Below, piece after piece: positions 9,041-17,771 of a stretch of 64,000 nucleotides of DNA (its first letter is position 1; each line of letters opens with the position of its first letter). The notes under the pieces were generated by a model. It saw nothing but the letters and a program-made list of their open reading frames with translations. It made no database searches and was not told where the DNA came from. A program made the position numbers and the translations under genes. The DNA is from Candidatus Woesearchaeota archaeon (GTDB lineage: Archaea > Nanoarchaeota > Nanoarchaeia > Woesearchaeales > JAGVZT01). The stretch spans positions 154,497-218,496 of the forward strand of contig JAFCGF010000004.1 in the NCBI GenBank assembly GCA_017608295.1, written 5' to 3'.

Positions 9041-10210
9041 ATGGCTGACACTGACACCGAGATTCTTTACAAGGAATTAGAACGCTCGCCAAGTACATTT
9101 CTTCTCAAGCAGTTCACCGGATTCTTTTCAGGTGTAATGACTATTGTCCGAAGCCTTGTCACCGAAGAAGTCAAGGTTAGTGGACTGGAAAATATCCTCG
9201 AAAACGATGAAGTGAAACCAGGACCATTCCTCTGGCTTCCAAAACACGACAGCTGGAATGATATTTACAACATTGTACCTCTATGGAAAGATATTGGCAA
9301 GCCTGTCGCAAAGGCAGTGTCGCGGCGAAAAATCATGGGAGACACCATTGGTTCACCTATCATCAAGTTCCTTCTCAGCCCTGTAGCTATTGAGGTGTAC
9401 CGCACCTGGCTTGATGAAGGGCTCACAGAGGATGAAGAGAAAGCGATGAAAGCGGAGAACTGGAAGCGAATTGCCAACCTACGAAATCACTTTGATAGGG
9501 GAATGGATGCAGTCATCTTCCCTGAAGGAACCACTAAGACTGATGGAAGAATCTCAGAAATCAAATCAGGAGCATACAACCTGAGCAAGATAGAGCGCGA
9601 AGACGGGAGCCTTGACCTCATTCAGTGTGTACCAGTAGGGACAACATATGATTTCCTTGCAGGAGATACATTCCTTGGCAAAAAGCGGGATTTGGTGTTC
9701 TTCAGCGTTGGAGAGATATTCACCTACGAAGCAGTGGAAAGAGAAGAAGAGGAAACAGCCAAGCAATGGGTGAAGCGTGACATTGCGCACCTGGCTCAGC
9801 GCATCGAGAATTACCTTATTGACCTCAACACCTACACCACAAGCCAGCTTGCCGGGGACTATATTGTCACAGCAGCTGAAGAAGGAGTGGGATGCATCAC
9901 GCTTGATGAGTTGGACAGCGTCCTTAAACAGCGGGTGAATGCGCTTTCAACAGTAGAGTCTGCTATCATCGATGAGGCGCTTCTTGAGGAGGAGACGCGC
10001 ACTACCCGGCTTGAGCGGTTCTACAATGAGATTGTAAAGATGGACTACATCACACAGGACGGAACTCTCAACACTAACAGAATTCTTCTTGAGCCATCAG
10101 AGGGTGAGACATACAAAAAAGAGAACATCCTTCTGTATTCAGTGAACAGATTGCGTGGCATTATGGATAAGCGAGAGGAGATTACCAGCGCGATTGATAA
10201 CTCCAAATAG
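9041..10210 (+). CDS. PlsC-like glycerolipid acyltransferase domain protein
   Basis: 389 residues. The acyltransferase HX4D motif is KHDSWND (His69, Asp74) and the substrate motif FPEGTT is at 160-165, followed by KSGAYNLS and CVPVG, the order seen in 1-acyl-glycerol-3-phosphate acyltransferases. The C-terminal 135 residues are charged and helical with no recognised domain. No clear membrane helix is present. Ester-lipid acyltransferases are unexpected in an archaeon with ether lipids, so the substrate may be a non-membrane alcohol, a scavenged lysolipid or a protein; only the family is secure. Confidence 0.8.
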   Translation: MADTDTEILYKELERSPSTFLLKQFTGFFSGVMTIVRSLVTEEVKVSGLENILENDEVKPGPFLWLPKHDSWNDIYNIVPLWKDIGKPVAKAVSRRKIMGDTIGSPIIKFLLSPVAIEVYRTWLDEGLTEDEEKAMKAENWKRIANLRNHFDRGMDAVIFPEGTTKTDGRISEIKSGAYNLSKIEREDGSLDLIQCVPVGTTYDFLAGDTFLGKKRDLVFFSVGEIFTYEAVEREEEETAKQWVKRDIAHLAQRIENYLIDLNTYTTSQLAGDYIVTAAEEGVGCITLDELDSVLKQRVNALSTVESAIIDEALLEEETRTTRLERFYNEIVKMDYITQDGTLNTNRILLEPSEGETYKKENILLYSVNRLRGIMDKREEITSAIDNSK

Positions 10211-10840
10211 TCAGAATTCTATCCCAAAGGACTTCAATCCCTTGAGCAGGCGCTCTCCGTTGTCGTCCGACTCCTCAGAAAGCTTGAAGTGGAGCGCAGA
10301 CATGCCTGCGGCCTGGGCGTTGAGGCAGTTGCTCTCATTGTCATCGATGAAGAGCGCCTCCTCAGGCGAAATGCCAAGCTGTTTCGCGAGCTTGATGAAC
10401 ACCACTGGCTCGTCCTTCATTATCCCTAAATAGCCGCTGCCGGTTATCCTGTCGAAGAGCGGGGCGACATCTTCCCTCACCAGAATCATCTCAATCCGGT
10501 CAGTCGGGTTGTCGGTGAGCATGCATATCTTATAGTCTTTTTCCCGAAGAGAGGCGATGATGTCCAGCACCTCCTGCTCCGGCAGGATGGAATCCTCCAT
10601 CGCCGTCTTGATGATATCATAGGAAACCTCAGTTCCCACGCGCTTTGAGAATCCTTCCACAACTTCAGGAGTGGACATCTTACCTGACAGCCACTCGTCC
10701 TGCTTCTCCCGCAGGTACTTCAGGGCAGATTCGACATCAAACTCGACACTCCTGTTAGCCTGTTCGAGAATACTCCTGAACCATTTCCGCTTGTGAGACA
10801 CCACATCATCAAAGTCAAAGATAATCCAGATGAAAGTCAT
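10211..10840 (-). CDS. HAD-superfamily hydrolase
   Basis: 209 residues. Motif I is FDFDDVV near the N-terminus, motif II is MLTDN, motif III is the Lys in IMKDEP and motif IV is FIDDNE; a helical cap fills residues 20-85. This is the subfamily IA layout of phosphatases such as phosphoglycolate phosphatase or beta-phosphoglucomutase. The substrate is not readable. ATG 10840 lies exactly where its TATA box predicts transcription to start. It is convergent with the acyltransferase gene. Confidence 0.85.
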   Translation of the reverse strand: MTFIWIIFDFDDVVSHKRKWFRSILEQANRSVEFDVESALKYLREKQDEWLSGKMSTPEVVEGFSKRVGTEVSYDIIKTAMEDSILPEQEVLDIIASLREKDYKICMLTDNPTDRIEMILVREDVAPLFDRITGSGYLGIMKDEPVVFIKLAKQLGISPEEALFIDDNESNCLNAQAAGMSALHFKLSEESDDNGERLLKGLKSFGIEF

Positions 10841-10863
10841 ACTTCAGACAGGATAATACAAGG

Positions 10864-10873
10864 TATATAAAAT
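10864..10873 (-). promoter_or_regulatory. TATA box of the HAD hydrolase gene
   Basis: ATTTTATATA, centre 28 nt before ATG 10840. Confidence 0.5.
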
Positions 10874-10897
10874 AATCTGTCAAAATAATCTGTCCAG

Positions 10898-11506
10898 CTA
10901 CCAGAGGTCGCCAGAGTCGTCGTCCCCAGTTGGCTGCTCGTACCCAGGAGAATCGTCCCCGTCATCTGTCCATGAGGCAAGCTCCTCGTCCTCAGGAGTA
11001 AGATACTCGACAGGCTTCTTGGGCTTCTCATCTTCCTTTTTCTGCCGCTCATCCTTAAGCCTCTGCTCGAGCTCTGCCTTCTTCACCTTGGCCTTCTCGA
11101 CACCCTGCTTCACCAGGCCGAAGACAGTGTTATCGGTGAGGTGCAGGCAAGCGTCAGCAGCAATATAGGCCTCGACAACGCGGGCAGCGTATTTGGCAGA
11201 GCGCGCCTTCTTGCCCAGGAGTTCCAGCATGCCTGCGAGAGCGGCCCTGTCGCCAAAGCTGAGGCCGTGGCCAATCCAGTATTCCCTCTCCTTATCTTCT
11301 GTAAGGGCCTCATCGCGGAGATCGCTCTTCTCGTCGTATGATCCGGTAAGAGACATCTTGTAGCTCTTGACTATGAACTGGAGGTCAAGGCCAGTCTTGT
11401 CATAGAATTTCTCTTCAAGCTCAATGAGCTTTGGCTCAAGCTCTGCCTTCTTCATGTCCTTGAATTCCTGAAATTTACTAGTAATCTCTTCGAGGTCTAT
11501 TCCCAT
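10898..11506 (-). CDS. Unknown protein sharing a domain with the 425-residue HExxH protein
   Basis: 202 residues from ATG 11506 (an ATG at 11521 is also possible). The stretch from about residue 35 to 110 aligns by eye with residues 8-84 of the HExxH protein at 21643-22920: both show FI..YK...TG.YDE, then ED...E..IG, then LS..D..A..G.L.L.G.K. The rest is a charged coiled-coil segment and an acidic, Pro-containing tail. No metalloprotease motif is present. Function unknown. Confidence 0.75.
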   Translation of the reverse strand: MGIDLEEITSKFQEFKDMKKAELEPKLIELEEKFYDKTGLDLQFIVKSYKMSLTGSYDEKSDLRDEALTEDKEREYWIGHGLSFGDRAALAGMLELLGKKARSAKYAARVVEAYIAADACLHLTDNTVFGLVKQGVEKAKVKKAELEQRLKDERQKKEDEKPKKPVEYLTPEDEELASWTDDGDDSPGYEQPTGDDDSGDLW

Positions 11507-11551
11507 CTCAATCCCCCACATGAATCTCTAAAGTAGTGGAACTTTGGGAAT

Positions 11552-11560
11552 CTTATAAAG
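11552..11560 (-). promoter_or_regulatory. TATA box before the 202-residue unknown gene
   Basis: CTTTATAAG; its centre predicts a start near 11530, upstream of both possible start codons. Confidence 0.4.
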
Positions 11561-11592
11561 CTTTCCGCAGCCAGACAGGAAGGGCATTCCAC

Positions 11593-12249
11593 TCAGAACA
11601 GTTTGGGCAGGAACAGCACCACAAGGCTCGCCCCCATGAGCTTGTAGAAGGCGCTCCTGCTCCACATCAGCACCTTCAGGCCGTCGAAGTTGCCGAACGG
11701 CAGGAGATTGAAGAAAGCGAGGAAGCCATTTATCCACACTCCATAAAAAAAGAGCGGCTCAAGCCATGCAATCGGATTGATGAGCTTCAGGCCAAGGAAG
11801 AGAAGCGCAAGCACAATATTTGAAAGGGGGCCAGCTGCCGCAATCTTCCCAGTCTTCTCCCTGGAGGTATAGCCCTGGATGACCACAGCGCCGGGAGCAG
11901 CGAAGATGAACCCAAAGAATGCGGACACAATTGCGACCACGAGGAAGGGGTCGAATGCCTTGAAGAACGCCTGGCAGCCGTACTGCCTTGCAACGTACCT
12001 GTGGGCAAGCTCATGCACGATAAAGCCAGCGCCGACAGTCACTCCCGAGATAGCCATCGCGATGACAAGCTCTCCGGGCTTCGCGGTGAACATCGCAAAT
12101 CCGCCCAGCAGGAGGATGGCGAAGGCGAAGGTTATCGCTGCGTAGCCTTTGGCGATTTCAACGAGCTCTGCGCGGGAGAACGAATGGCTCCTCGCCTGAT
12201 TCTGCCTAGAGGGGCCCCATTGGCCCTTCCTGCCCTGGATTCTCTTCAT
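11593..12249 (-). CDS. Site-2 protease family (M50) intramembrane metalloprotease
   Basis: 218 residues with about six hydrophobic segments. The zinc motif HELAH (His79, Glu80, His83) lies inside a membrane segment and the second signature NLLPFGNFDG supplies the third ligand Asp near residue 193. The chain is the minimal M50 core without PDZ or CBS domains. The Arg/Lys-rich N-terminus (1-25) should face the cytosol. It likely cleaves a membrane-bound regulator or signal peptide remnant; substrate unknown. ATG 12249 was preferred to TTG 12267 because it fits the TATA box. Confidence 0.88.
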   Translation of the reverse strand: MKRIQGRKGQWGPSRQNQARSHSFSRAELVEIAKGYAAITFAFAILLLGGFAMFTAKPGELVIAMAISGVTVGAGFIVHELAHRYVARQYGCQAFFKAFDPFLVVAIVSAFFGFIFAAPGAVVIQGYTSREKTGKIAAAGPLSNIVLALLFLGLKLINPIAWLEPLFFYGVWINGFLAFFNLLPFGNFDGLKVLMWSRSAFYKLMGASLVVLFLPKLF

Positions 12250-12273
12250 CACACGCTGAATCCGCAAGCGCAG

Positions 12274-12280
12274 TTAAAAG
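12274..12280 (-). promoter_or_regulatory. TATA box of the M50 protease gene
   Basis: TTTTAAC centred 28 nt before ATG 12249; it sits back to back with the PPDK promoter. Confidence 0.45.
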
Positions 12281-12320
12281 GTTTTTCATCAATGAGGTTA
12301 TATACATCAGACTCTAAACA

Positions 12321-12329
12321 TATTTAAAT
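12321..12329 (+). promoter_or_regulatory. TATA box of ppdK
   Basis: TATTTAAAT centred 28 nt before ATG 12353; leaderless arrangement. Confidence 0.55.
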
Positions 12330-12352
12330 CGCCTCTCCTCCCTTGCTCAAGA

Positions 12353-15004
12353 ATGATTATCATGACACAAAAAAATGCAATCAAGAATATGACAGACACA
12401 AAATGGGTCTACTTCTTCGGCGAGGGAAAAAAAGAGATGTCCGAGCTTCTCGGCGGCAAGGGCGCGAACCTCTCTGAGATGACTAGATTGGGCATCCCCG
12501 TACCTGAAGGGTTCACCATCACGACCGAGGCCTGCATGTACTATTCCCACCATGAAGCCTATCCCCCTAAGCTCGTGGAGCAGATAGACGAGAGCCTCAC
12601 AAAGCTCGAGCAGGTATCCGGGAAAAAACTCGGAGACGCTGAAAAACCCCTACTACTCTCTGTCCGCTCAGGAGCAAAAGTTTCCATGCCCGGTATGATG
12701 GATACAGTGTTGAACATCGGTCTCAACGAGACCACGCTGAGCGGGCTCATTGCCCTGACAAAGGACGAGCGCTTTGCCCGTGACTGTTACCGCAGGCTCA
12801 TCCAGATGTTCGGTAATGTTGTCCTTGGATTGAAGCATTCCCAGTTTGAGAACATCCTCCACAGAGTCAAGCATGATGAGGGAGTCAGCCTGGACACTGA
12901 GCTCACTCCTGAGGCCCTGAAGCGCATCGCCAGCGAGTATCTCGCGCTCATCAAGGACTCGACTGGAAAAGAATTCCCTCAGGACCCAAAAGAACAGCTG
13001 CGGCTGTCAATCAACGCAGTATTCCAATCATGGAACAATGCTAGGGCAATCTCCTACAGGGAAATCCATGACATCCCCCACGACCTGGGGACTGCGGTGA
13101 ATGTACAGGCCATGGTCTTCGGAAACCTCGCCAAGGACTCAGGAACCGGAGTGCTATTCACGCGAGACCCCTCGACCGGAGAGAACGCCCTGTATGCAGA
13201 ATACCTCATGAATGCCCAGGGCGAAGATGTGGTAGCTGGTATCCGCACACCGGAAAAGATAAGCAGGCTCGCAGAAGATATGCCTGACAAGTACAAGGAG
13301 CTCAACGACATCGCGAAGTCAATTGAGCAGCATTATGCTGACATGCAGGACATGGAGTTCACCATTGAGAGCGGTAAGCTCTTCATCCTCCAGACACGTA
13401 CTGGGAAGAGGACTGCGCAGTCAGCCATCAAGATAGCTGTAGACATGGTTGATGAAGGGCTCATCGACAAAAAGCAGGCCCTCCTCCGCATCAAGCCTGA
13501 GCAGCTCGAGAAAGTGATGCACAAGCGCGTGGACCCGAATGCACAGACAGAGAGCATCGCCATCGGGCTTCCTGCTTCACCTGGAGCGGCGAGCGGCGAG
13601 GTTGTCTTCGAGGCAAACCGCGCCCATGAGCTCGCCAACCTGGACCGCAAAGTCATCCTCGTGAGGGCTGAGACAAGCCCGGAAGATATCCAGGGGATGC
13701 ACGCTGCCCAGGGAATACTCACCTCCAGAGGGGGGATGACGAGCCACGCAGCCATTGTGGCGCGCGGCATGGGCAAGTGCTGCGTCGTGGGGTGCGAGCA
13801 GATTTCCATCTCAGAGGAAAAGAAAATTTTCAAGGCAGGCTCCTACCTCATCAAGGAGGGAGAGGTCATCACCATCAACGGCTCCACAGGGGACGCACTC
13901 GTCGGAAAGGTGCCGCTCATAGACCCTGAAATGAGCCCGGAGTTCAAGATTCTCATGGAGTGGGTAGACGAATATAGGCAGCTCGGCGTGAGAACAAACG
14001 CGGACACTCCAATTGACGCTGCAAAGGCAGTCGAGTTTGGGGCAGAGGGAATTGGATTATGCAGAACAGAACACATGTTCTTCGAGGAGGGCAGGATTCG
14101 CGCAGTGCGTGAAATGATCATGTCCGAGAGCGAGGAAGACAGGCGCAAGGCGCTCGATAAGATACTGCCTATGCAACGCCAGGACTTCATCGAGATCTTC
14201 AAGGTCATGGGCTCACTGCCAGTCACGATACGGCTGCTCGATCCACCCCTGCACGAGTTCCTTCCCGAGACTGAGGAAGAGCTTGAATCCATCTCAAAGA
14301 CACTCAAGATGAGCCTCAACTCAGTAAAGGAAAGGCTGCACCTGCTCAAGGAACTCAACCCTATGCTCGGCCACAGAGGATGCAGGTTGGCGATAACATT
14401 CCCTGAGATTGCTGAGATGCAGACGCGTGCCATACTTGAGGCTGCAAGCGAACTCGCCAAGGAAGGCGTGGAGCTTAAGCCCGAGATTATGATTCCCCTC
14501 ATTGGGCATGTGAACGAATTCGTCACCCTCAAAGGATATGTGGAAAGGACTGCTAAGGCGGTGAGGGAAGAGACAGGAGTGCATGTGCACTTCAAGATAG
14601 GCACGATGATAGAGATTCCCCGGGCGTGCGCAACTGCAGACGAGATTGCGAAGCATGCGGAGTTCTTCAGCTTCGGCACAAACGACCTGACGCAGATGAC
14701 CTTCGGCTTTTCCAGGGACGACATCAACAAGTTCCTGCCTGACTACTTATCCAGGGGCATCCTGCCGGCAGACCCTTTCCAGACTCTTGACCAGGAGGGA
14801 GTGGGGAAGCTCGTGGAGCAGGGAGTGAAGCTCGGGCGAGTCGAGAAGAAGGACCTGAAAATAGGTATCTGCGGCGAGCACGGTGGCGACCCTGCGAGCG
14901 TACACTTCTGCCACTCAATTGGATTGGACTATGTCTCATGCAGCCCCTATCGAGTGCCTGTCGCGAGGCTCGCTGCGGCTCAGGCAGCAATCCTCAGGGA
15001 GTAA
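12353..15004 (+). CDS. ppdK: Pyruvate, phosphate dikinase
   Basis: 883 residues, the normal length for the family. It interconverts pyruvate + ATP + Pi with PEP + AMP + PPi. The N-terminal ATP-grasp half begins FFGEGKKEMSELLGGKGANL; the phosphohistidine domain has GGMTSHAAIVARG with His465; the C-terminal TIM barrel has GLCRTEHMFFE, FGTNDLTQMTFGFSRDD and the catalytic Cys840 in GICGEHGGDP. All key residues are present. It may work in the glycolytic direction, saving ATP, or supply PEP for gluconeogenesis. A second ATG at 12362 is also possible but 12353 fits the promoter best. Confidence 0.97.
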   Translation: MIIMTQKNAIKNMTDTKWVYFFGEGKKEMSELLGGKGANLSEMTRLGIPVPEGFTITTEACMYYSHHEAYPPKLVEQIDESLTKLEQVSGKKLGDAEKPLLLSVRSGAKVSMPGMMDTVLNIGLNETTLSGLIALTKDERFARDCYRRLIQMFGNVVLGLKHSQFENILHRVKHDEGVSLDTELTPEALKRIASEYLALIKDSTGKEFPQDPKEQLRLSINAVFQSWNNARAISYREIHDIPHDLGTAVNVQAMVFGNLAKDSGTGVLFTRDPSTGENALYAEYLMNAQGEDVVAGIRTPEKISRLAEDMPDKYKELNDIAKSIEQHYADMQDMEFTIESGKLFILQTRTGKRTAQSAIKIAVDMVDEGLIDKKQALLRIKPEQLEKVMHKRVDPNAQTESIAIGLPASPGAASGEVVFEANRAHELANLDRKVILVRAETSPEDIQGMHAAQGILTSRGGMTSHAAIVARGMGKCCVVGCEQISISEEKKIFKAGSYLIKEGEVITINGSTGDALVGKVPLIDPEMSPEFKILMEWVDEYRQLGVRTNADTPIDAAKAVEFGAEGIGLCRTEHMFFEEGRIRAVREMIMSESEEDRRKALDKILPMQRQDFIEIFKVMGSLPVTIRLLDPPLHEFLPETEEELESISKTLKMSLNSVKERLHLLKELNPMLGHRGCRLAITFPEIAEMQTRAILEAASELAKEGVELKPEIMIPLIGHVNEFVTLKGYVERTAKAVREETGVHVHFKIGTMIEIPRACATADEIAKHAEFFSFGTNDLTQMTFGFSRDDINKFLPDYLSRGILPADPFQTLDQEGVGKLVEQGVKLGRVEKKDLKIGICGEHGGDPASVHFCHSIGLDYVSCSPYRVPVARLAAAQAAILRE

Positions 15005-15067
15005 CATAATCCGAGGGCTCACCTCCGGCTGAAGCTGGAGGCTTTCGGCTGTTTGAAGTAAAGCAAA

Positions 15068-15076
15068 ATATTTAAG
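15068..15076 (+). promoter_or_regulatory. TATA box of the 314-residue membrane protein gene
   Basis: ATATTTAAG centred 27 nt before ATG 15099; this rules against the GTG at 15093. Confidence 0.5.
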
Positions 15077-15098
15077 TGAAAGGCACTCTGGAGTGCGC

Positions 15099-16043
15099 AT
15101 GACAGCTCCCATCGTGACTGGGGCCGCTATTACTGGCAGCGCAATCAACGAGTCCATCAGCCAGGGCATCACGACACTGTCGAATACCTCTGCGATGCAT
15201 TTCATCGCTGACTACGGCAGGCAGTTGCCGTCTCTTGCGCGTCACGGGGACTTCTTCGCCCTGCTCATCCTCTTCATAGCGGGATATTTTCTCCTTCTGC
15301 TCATCAACAAATTCACAGGCGTCATCGTCCATCTTATCAAGAACACCTTTGTCTTCTTCATCACAGGCTTTGGAGTGCTGTATTTCTACACAGAATTCCG
15401 GGCCCGAGCAGCCACAGGACTCACGACTGAAACGATAATATTCGGCGTCCTTGGCATCATCATAGGTATACTCGGGTTGGCATTCGCCATCTACGCAATA
15501 TTCAAGAAGGCAAAAGAAGGCCGCACAGTTGCGGGCGTACCAACCGATGCGCAGTACAAGAAGTGGAGAAAAGATATTGGCACCACAAAGGCCATGCCTG
15601 CAACTACCGAGGAGGAGATTAAGGAGGAAATCAAAGAAGAGCTTGAGGAGGAGATGCACCTCAAGGACATGTTTTCCTGGGACTCTGTCAAGGCAGACAA
15701 GAGCATCCTATCGGTTCTGACCTTCATGGTCGTGGCGCAGTTTGGTGTGTTCTCAAGCAAGACCATCGCTGCCCCGAATATACAGACAGGCATGATTCTG
15801 TTCGTCGGCTTCTTCCTCGCGGCATTCTTCTTCATCAGGCAGAGTTATAAGAAATACGCAACTGGGCTGATGCATTTCCTCTTTGCCCTTGTCATCGGAT
15901 TCGTTCTCTCAATCGTGCTGGGCGCTGCCTGGAATGAGATGGCATGGACTGAGCTCATTTCCCTTACCTACTTCAAGACAGACTCACTCATAGCGCTCAT
16001 AAGCGGCATGGCGCTCTCTCTCTTCGCTGGCAGCAAGGGATGA
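15099..16043 (+). CDS. Multi-pass membrane protein, unknown
   Basis: 314 residues. Hydrophobic segments lie at about 53-105 (two or three helices), 113-140, 210-245 and 250-312, separated by a charged cytosolic-type loop at about 145-195 with an EEEIKEEIKEELEEE run. I recognise no transporter or enzyme motif. It is followed after 39 nt by the cation exchanger, which has its own TATA box. Confidence 0.75.
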   Translation: MTAPIVTGAAITGSAINESISQGITTLSNTSAMHFIADYGRQLPSLARHGDFFALLILFIAGYFLLLLINKFTGVIVHLIKNTFVFFITGFGVLYFYTEFRARAATGLTTETIIFGVLGIIIGILGLAFAIYAIFKKAKEGRTVAGVPTDAQYKKWRKDIGTTKAMPATTEEEIKEEIKEELEEEMHLKDMFSWDSVKADKSILSVLTFMVVAQFGVFSSKTIAAPNIQTGMILFVGFFLAAFFFIRQSYKKYATGLMHFLFALVIGFVLSIVLGAAWNEMAWTELISLTYFKTDSLIALISGMALSLFAGSKG

Positions 16044-16051
16044 ACGAAACC

Positions 16052-16060
16052 CTTATAAGG
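16052..16060 (+). promoter_or_regulatory. TATA box of the cation exchanger gene
   Basis: CTTATAAGG centred 27 nt before ATG 16083, favouring it over ATG 16074. Confidence 0.5.
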
Positions 16061-16082
16061 ATAATTAACGCGGATGTCAACT

Positions 16083-17081
16083 ATGATAGTGCCTGAGCTT
16101 GCGCTGAGCCTCTTCTTTTTCGTGCTAGCCTGTATTTTCCTGGTCAAGAGCGCAGGAATTCTCGCGGACAACCTCACCAAGGTCAGCTCCTACTTTGGGC
16201 TAAACGAGTTCGCCATAGGGTTCATTATCATGGCACTCTCCACATCGATTCCGGAGCTTTTCGTAGGCATCATGTCTGCGATAGAGGGGAATACTGCGCT
16301 TGCTCTCGGAAATGTCATCGGCTCAAACATAGCGGATTTGACAATAATCATAGGCCTTGTCGTTCTGTTCACGCGCTCAATGCGTATCCGCAGCAAGATT
16401 ATCCGCAAAGACCTCGTATACATGCTCATCATCCTGATTGTGCCCATGCTGCTCATGCTCTGGCCGCCGACATGGATGCAATCTGCTGCAGGAGGGGCTG
16501 ATGCTGTCATTGGCAGGTTTGAAGGCTTCATCCTCATTTGTGTATTTGTCTGGTACCTGTATCTCACATTGAAACAGGAAAAAAAATTCCATAGGGAAAT
16601 CCGAAGGACATCAAAGACTGAAGCGAGAGCCGCGGGCTTCCTTACCGTGCTGGCGATAGTAGTGCTCATGGTGAGCGCGCATTTTGTCGTCGAGTATGGG
16701 ACCAGCATCTCAGAACAGCTTTCAGTCCCCCCCATCCTCATAGGTATCTTCCTCCTGGGATTGGGCACAAGTCTGCCTGAGCTCAGCTTTGAGATAAAGG
16801 CGGTCGCTGCCCGCCACGAGGAGATGGCCCTTGGCGACCTCATTGGCTCTGTCATCACGAACTCGACGCTCGTGCTGGGGGTGACTGCTCTAATTGCCCC
16901 TGTGACCGCGAATTTCTTCCTCTTCTTCACCAGCGCGATGTGGATGATTGTGATTTCGTTCATCTTCCTCACATTTGCGGAGTCCGACGGCGGCATCAAC
17001 TGGAAGGAAGCCATCTCCCTTGTCATGATGTACGTGCTCTTTGTCATTGTCGAGAGCTATATCAAGACCCTGCAGGGCTGA
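16083..17081 (+). CDS. Sodium/calcium exchanger family (CaCA) membrane protein
   Basis: 332 residues, about ten membrane helices. The two inverted alpha repeats that form the ion pathway are clear: ALSTSIPELFVG with GNVIGSNIAD (51-86), and GLGTSLPELSFE with GDLIGSVITN (about 225-270). Each has the acidic Glu used for Ca2+/Na+ coordination. The chain is the prokaryotic YrbG/NCX_Mj type with a short central loop. It probably exports Ca2+ in exchange for Na+ or H+. Confidence 0.93.
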   Translation: MIVPELALSLFFFVLACIFLVKSAGILADNLTKVSSYFGLNEFAIGFIIMALSTSIPELFVGIMSAIEGNTALALGNVIGSNIADLTIIIGLVVLFTRSMRIRSKIIRKDLVYMLIILIVPMLLMLWPPTWMQSAAGGADAVIGRFEGFILICVFVWYLYLTLKQEKKFHREIRRTSKTEARAAGFLTVLAIVVLMVSAHFVVEYGTSISEQLSVPPILIGIFLLGLGTSLPELSFEIKAVAARHEEMALGDLIGSVITNSTLVLGVTALIAPVTANFFLFFTSAMWMIVISFIFLTFAESDGGINWKEAISLVMMYVLFVIVESYIKTLQG

Positions 17082-17084
17082 CTG

Positions 17085-17093
17085 ATTTTTTTG
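17085..17093 (+). terminator. Oligo-T terminator after the exchanger gene
   Basis: A run of seven T residues (17086-17092) starts five bases after the stop codon, the usual archaeal intrinsic termination signal; no strong hairpin precedes it. Confidence 0.45.
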
Positions 17094-17194
17094 TCACATT
17101 CCTCCTAGAAAGAGTTTTATCACTGTAAAACAATATCATTAGTACACTAACAAAGGTGTCACACATGGTATGCAGACCCCACAGAGGAATCATT

Positions 17195-17764
17195 ATGGGC
17201 ATGGCAGCTGGCTATCAGGGCAGCAGCCGCAACGAGATGATAGGCCCGTCCAGCATTTACAGCCAGAGGATGAGCATGGTGCAGGACCTTGACCTTGCAT
17301 CGAACATGAGGGCAAGCACCCGCTCATCAGTAGATGACATGCTGTACGGCAGCGCGATGCAAAACATGGAATTGCCGAACCAGCAGTACAGTTCAAGGAG
17401 TTATTTCTCCCCTGAGCGAAACGCGGAAAGCGGAAAGGAGTACACTCCTAGCACTCAGTATGTTGCGATACCAATGGCTGCGATATCCCCCTCATTCCAG
17501 CAATTGCCGCAGTCCAGCATTGATGACACCCTTGAGCAAGAGGAGTTCACGCAGTCCAATCCATCCCCAGAGAGAAAAGAGCTCAAGCCTGAACTCATCG
17601 TGTATGAGATAGTAGAGGACTATTCAACACGAGACGAGACTGTTGAACACGAAGAAGAGCTTCACACCAGGCAAGAAAGCCTCGCGAAGAGGATTCTTAA
17701 CGAATTGAAGGACCTGGAGTCACCGGGAGAGCTCGCGCTCTCAGCAGTGGAGATGATGATCTGA
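17195..17764 (+). CDS. Low-complexity protein of unknown function upstream of the AAA ATPase
   Basis: 189 residues from ATG 17195, chosen for the GAGGA before it; ATG 17165 and GTG 17156 are in frame too. The first 120 residues are Ser/Gln/Met-rich and probably disordered; the last 50 are an acidic helix ending ESLAKRILNELKDL and a short hydrophobic tail. That C-terminal helix loosely resembles the MIM1 peptides that bind MIT domains (Leu and Arg positions match, the last Leu is shifted by one). The AAA gene with an MIT-like domain begins a few bases after its stop. Partnership is a hypothesis. Confidence 0.65.
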   Translation: MGMAAGYQGSSRNEMIGPSSIYSQRMSMVQDLDLASNMRASTRSSVDDMLYGSAMQNMELPNQQYSSRSYFSPERNAESGKEYTPSTQYVAIPMAAISPSFQQLPQSSIDDTLEQEEFTQSNPSPERKELKPELIVYEIVEDYSTRDETVEHEEELHTRQESLAKRILNELKDLESPGELALSAVEMMI

Positions 17765-17771
17765 GGTGAGC

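Noticed and set aside
13843..14730. A 295-codon minus-strand frame
   Set aside because: Ser/Leu-rich translation opposite the intact PPDK C-terminal domain; a typical antisense shadow.
16190..17047. A 285-codon minus-strand frame
   Set aside because: Antisense of the cation exchanger, whose two alpha repeats are intact on the plus strand.
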